Shown one piece after another: positions 61,404 to 64,000 of a stretch of 64,000 nucleotides of DNA; the first letter of the stretch is position 1; each line of letters opens with the position of its first letter. The position numbers were made by a program, and so were the translations under genes. The notes under the pieces were generated by a model that did not search any database, had not been told where the DNA came from, and saw only the letters and a program-made list of their open reading frames with translations. The stretch covers positions 682,001 to 746,000 of the forward strand of contig NZ_CP109965.1 of NCBI RefSeq assembly GCF_026725475.1, given 5' to 3'. Source of the DNA: Catenovulum adriaticum (GTDB lineage Bacteria > Pseudomonadota > Gammaproteobacteria > Enterobacterales > Alteromonadaceae).

Positions 61404-62172
61404 TTTTTGTATTTTATTATGTAGCCTATTGTTTAGCTATTACTCAGCTGCTAACGAACAGTGCAGTGTGTTGGCTTATCATAGCCAAGCTCAAGTTGAT
61501 AAAGTGGTTGATGGTGACACCGTTAAACTAACCTCTGGTCAATTGGTGCGATTAATTGGTATTGATACACCTGAAATTAACCATAAAAATAAAACAAAAT
61601 CTGAGCCGTTAGCATTGCAAGCGAAACAATATTTAACTGAATTAATTGGGAAAAATAAAAAAATTAATCTAGTGTTAGATAATGAGTTAGTTGATTCTTA
61701 CAATCGAATGTTAGCGCACGTGTTTAACCATAAAGATGAAAATGTGCAGCAAAAATTAGTCAATAAAGGCTACGCAGATGCATGGGTATATGGCAGTAAT
61801 AGCTTGTTTTGGCAATGCTACCGCCAAGCGGAATTAAGCGCTAGAGTCAATAAATTGGGTATTTGGCAATATCCAAAATGGCAACCCAAACGAGCCAAAA
61901 CAGTGGCAAAAAGCCAAGCCTATCAACACGAATGGGTAGGGCAATTAAATCGAGTTTTTAATAAAGATCAGGTCTTGTGGTTCGTGTTAGATGAAAGATT
62001 ATATGTTGGCATTCGCCAGCAAGACTTATATCAGTCATTTAAAACCATAGATTTCACAAGACTCATTGGCCAGGATATCCATATCCAAGCCAGTGTTTTT
62101 TATAAAGACAAACATTGGCGAGCTTATTTAAGTAAACCTTGGCAGTTAACGTTAGGAACGCAATTAAATTAA
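61390..62172 (+). CDS. Exported thermonuclease (SNase) family protein
   Basis: A secreted or periplasmic staphylococcal-nuclease-like enzyme. The TTG at 61390, after TTGGAAACC, gives a 260-residue protein with a short signal peptide (cleavage near YSAAN-E); longer upstream frames overlap the GGDEF/EAL gene. The SNase domain (about 30-165) has the catalytic features: KVVDGDTVKL, VRLIGIDTPEIN (Asp/Arg) and YNRMLAHVF (Arg). The last 80 residues (HEWVGQLNRVF ... IHIQASVFY) look like an OB-fold domain, a frequent C-terminal addition in bacterial family members. Confidence 0.88.
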   Translation: MKALNFCILLCSLLFSYYSAANEQCSVLAYHSQAQVDKVVDGDTVKLTSGQLVRLIGIDTPEINHKNKTKSEPLALQAKQYLTELIGKNKKINLVLDNELVDSYNRMLAHVFNHKDENVQQKLVNKGYADAWVYGSNSLFWQCYRQAELSARVNKLGIWQYPKWQPKRAKTVAKSQAYQHEWVGQLNRVFNKDQVLWFVLDERLYVGIRQQDLYQSFKTIDFTRLIGQDIHIQASVFYKDKHWRAYLSKPWQLTLGTQLN

Positions 62173-62263
62173 CACTGTGTTGACCTTAATGCGGTATCAA
62201 AGTGTCAATCTACACATTCGTTATTAGGCTATTCAATAGCGTCACGAAAATAGGAAAGATTAT

Positions 62264-63505
62264 ATGACAGATTTTCGTCAACAAGCTTTAGATTATCACG
62301 CAAAACCTCGACCCGGAAAAATTAGTGTAGAGTTAAGTAAACCCGCCGAAACCATCAAAGATTTATCGTTGGCATACAGCCCAGGCGTGGCCGAGCCAGT
62401 CAGAGAGATAGCCGCTAATCCAGAAGAGGCCTACAAATATACCGCTAAAGGCAATTTAGTTGCGGTTATTACAAATGGTACCGCAATTTTAGGGTTAGGC
62501 AATTTGGGCCCATTAGCTTCAAAACCGGTAATGGAAGGCAAAGCATTATTATTTAAACGATTTGCAGACTTAGATGCCATCGATATTGAAGTAAAACACA
62601 GAACAACAGAAGAGTTTATTAATACGGTTTCAAGTATTGCAGACACATTTGGCGGCATCAATTTAGAAGATATTAAAGCACCAGAGTGTTTTGAAATTGA
62701 ACAAGCATTGATTGAGCGCTGCAGCGTGCCGGTATTTCACGACGACCAACACGGCACCGCCATTGTTACGGCAGCTGCCATGTTAAATGCGCTTGAAGTT
62801 CAAGGTAAAGCTATATCTGACGTCATTATTGTTTGTATGGGCGCAGGTGCCGCGGCCGTTGCTTGTATGGAGCTGTTAATTCAAGTGGGCGCACAGCGCG
62901 AACGCATTTATATGTTAGATCGAAAAGGGGTTATTCATACCCGTCGTGAAGATTTAGCAGAGCATAAAAAATTGTTTGCCAATAATACCGACCGGCGAAC
63001 CCTAGAAGATGCGCTTTCATGCGCAGATGTATTTGTTGGAGTGTCTGGCCCTGATGTACTGCCGCCTGAAGCATTAAAATTAATGAACCCAAATCCTGTT
63101 GTGTTTGCTTGCTCTAATCCAGATCCTGAAATCAAACCAGAGTTGGCACTAGCAGCGCGCAAAGATATTATCATGGCAACTGGCCGCAGTGACTACCCAA
63201 ATCAAGTGAATAATGTATTGTGTTTTCCTTTTATTTTTCGGGGAGCTTTAGATGTTCGAGCGACTGAAATAAATAATGAGATGAAAGTAGCCGCGGTACA
63301 TGCGATTCGTGAACTCGCAAAAGAAACTGTGCCAGAAAGCGTGTTAACCGCCAGCGGTGTTGGGCATTTAAGTTTTGGCAAAGATTATATTATTCCTAAA
63401 CCCATGGACCCTAGATTATTACAGCGAGTGGCTCGCGCTGTTGCGGTGGCAGCGGTTGAATCAGGTGCAGCACAAGTTGAATTACCCGAGCATTACATGC
63501 TTTAA
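62264..63505 (+). CDS. Malic enzyme (short form, oxaloacetate-decarboxylating)
   Basis: Oxidatively decarboxylates malate to pyruvate with NAD(P) reduction. The 413-residue protein matches the malic-enzyme part of MaeB, without the phosphotransacetylase-like C-terminal domain of E. coli MaeB. Motifs: AYSPGVAEPVREI, GTAILGLGNLGPLASKPVMEGK, the metal-binding EDIKAPECFEIE and VFHDDQHGTAIV, and the Rossmann GAGAAAVACMEL. Single-domain forms of this size occur in several marine gammaproteobacteria. Cofactor preference (NAD or NADP) cannot be read from sequence. Confidence 0.93.
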   Translation: MTDFRQQALDYHAKPRPGKISVELSKPAETIKDLSLAYSPGVAEPVREIAANPEEAYKYTAKGNLVAVITNGTAILGLGNLGPLASKPVMEGKALLFKRFADLDAIDIEVKHRTTEEFINTVSSIADTFGGINLEDIKAPECFEIEQALIERCSVPVFHDDQHGTAIVTAAAMLNALEVQGKAISDVIIVCMGAGAAAVACMELLIQVGAQRERIYMLDRKGVIHTRREDLAEHKKLFANNTDRRTLEDALSCADVFVGVSGPDVLPPEALKLMNPNPVVFACSNPDPEIKPELALAARKDIIMATGRSDYPNQVNNVLCFPFIFRGALDVRATEINNEMKVAAVHAIRELAKETVPESVLTASGVGHLSFGKDYIIPKPMDPRLLQRVARAVAVAAVESGAAQVELPEHYML

Positions 63506-63546
63506 ATTTAGTACTTGTAAGCACCGTAAATGTGGTTGAAAGCAAC

Positions 63547-63569
63547 GAGAGCTTAGCACCTAAGCTCTC
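63547..63569 (+). terminator. Putative terminator of the malic enzyme gene
   Basis: A perfect 10-bp hairpin GAGAGCTTAG-CAC-CTAAGCTCTC, 42 bp after the stop, followed by TAAGTTTACAATTTTT. The T-run is interrupted, so termination may be weak. Confidence 0.5.
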
Positions 63570-63687
63570 TAAGTTTACAATTTTTAAGTTAGCAAATTTG
63601 AATGTAAAACGTTTTCCTTGTTCATTTATCCATCTACGATTAAAATAGAGGCTTTAAAATTGACGTAAGTAGTTGGAGTAGTAGTCA

Positions 63688-64000
63688 ATGTCTTCATTTG
63701 AAACCTTATTAGGTACGTTAGAATCTATGCAGAATGTTCGTTTAAGCACCGCTAAAGAACACTATGGCGCGCAACATCAAGCTTTGCCGTTAGTCATAGT
63801 TGAAACTGAACTTTGCGATGCCGTAATTGCTATACAAGGCGCTCATGTTATTGAGTTTACCCCTAAGCAACAATCGCCTTTATTGTGGGTGAGCCCAAAA
63901 GTAGAATATAAATCGGGTAAAGCGATTCGTGGCGGTGTTCCTGTTTGTTTTCCTTGGTTTGGTGAAAATCAATTAGATAAAAGCCAACCTAGCCATGGCT
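63688..64000 (+). CDS. D-hexose-6-phosphate mutarotase (3' end cut by window edge)
   Basis: The frame starts at ATG 63688 and runs off the end of the window without a stop (104 codons visible). It is a YeaD-like aldose-1-epimerase-family protein. The family pattern is present: VIVETELCDAVIAIQGAHV, PLLWVSPKVEY and the conserved GGVPVCFPWFG. YeaD equilibrates the anomers of glucose-6-phosphate. In many relatives yeaD lies next to gapA; the next gene is not visible here. The start has GGAGTAG upstream as a ribosome binding site. Confidence 0.88.
   Translation, partial: MSSFETLLGTLESMQNVRLSTAKEHYGAQHQALPLVIVETELCDAVIAIQGAHVIEFTPKQQSPLLWVSPKVEYKSGKAIRGGVPVCFPWFGENQLDKSQPSHG

Overview
The window looks like chromosome of a low-GC marine gammaproteobacterium, most likely in the Alteromonadales (Catenovulum/Algicola-like; this is inference from protein resemblance, gene order and a marine-type sulfatase). 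Almost all of it is core genome in orders familiar from Escherichia coli and relatives. I see no insertion sequence, integrase, prophage or CRISPR array. Both ends cut a gene: uvrY on the left and a hexose-6-phosphate mutarotase (yeaD-like) on the right.

Layout. 1-3945: uvrY-uvrC-pgsA followed by a tRNA array (Gly-Cys-Leu-Gly-Leu-Gly), the classic order with extra Gly/Leu copies. 4053-6267: a broken sulfatase-YHYH lipoprotein gene. 6599-8733: bfd, a 2-Cys peroxiredoxin and a MipA/OmpV porin-like protein. 8842-14626: a minus-strand cluster for an alternative chaperone-usher pilus (SPOR lipoprotein, two DUF4402-like pilins, PapD-like chaperone, unusual usher). 14798-28255: alr, an HD-GYP regulator with a triple-sensor hybrid kinase, dusC, a Kef-type antiporter, tcdA, a flavin reductase and dapB. 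28627-33470: carA-carB-greA. 33541-49513: yhbY, rlmE-ftsH, folP-glmM, tpiA-secG-tRNA-Leu, rimP-nusA-infB, rbfA-truB, rpsO and pnp, a translation and RNA-processing superblock. 49686-52322: nlpI, a new-looking membrane metalloprotease and a ComEA-like protein. 52484-64000: a lipoprotein, ilvC/ilvY (divergent), selO with a small partner, a 7TM-GGDEF-EAL protein, a secreted nuclease and malic enzyme.

The most interesting accessory system is the pilus locus. Its usher ends in a SPOR-like module with two cysteines, and a separate lipoprotein just upstream carries a clear SPOR domain of similar shape. This suggests pilus assembly tied to peptidoglycan. Other items worth a second look are a HExxHxxGxxD metalloprotease overlapping nlpI (NlpI is a protease adaptor in E. 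coli), a sulfatase-YHYH fusion broken by one frameshift and one in-frame TGA, a terminator in the carA leader, a structured rimP leader where metY is missing, a perfect 22-bp inverted repeat between ilvC and ilvY, and an orphan terminator after the peroxiredoxin gene that may end a small RNA.

Several conserved genes use TTG or GTG starts (uvrC, carA, rlmE, ftsH, rimP, truB, pnp, ilvY). Starts were chosen from Shine-Dalgarno spacing and recalled family N-termini. No alignment or database search was run, so family names rest on recognition of motifs, length and synteny.
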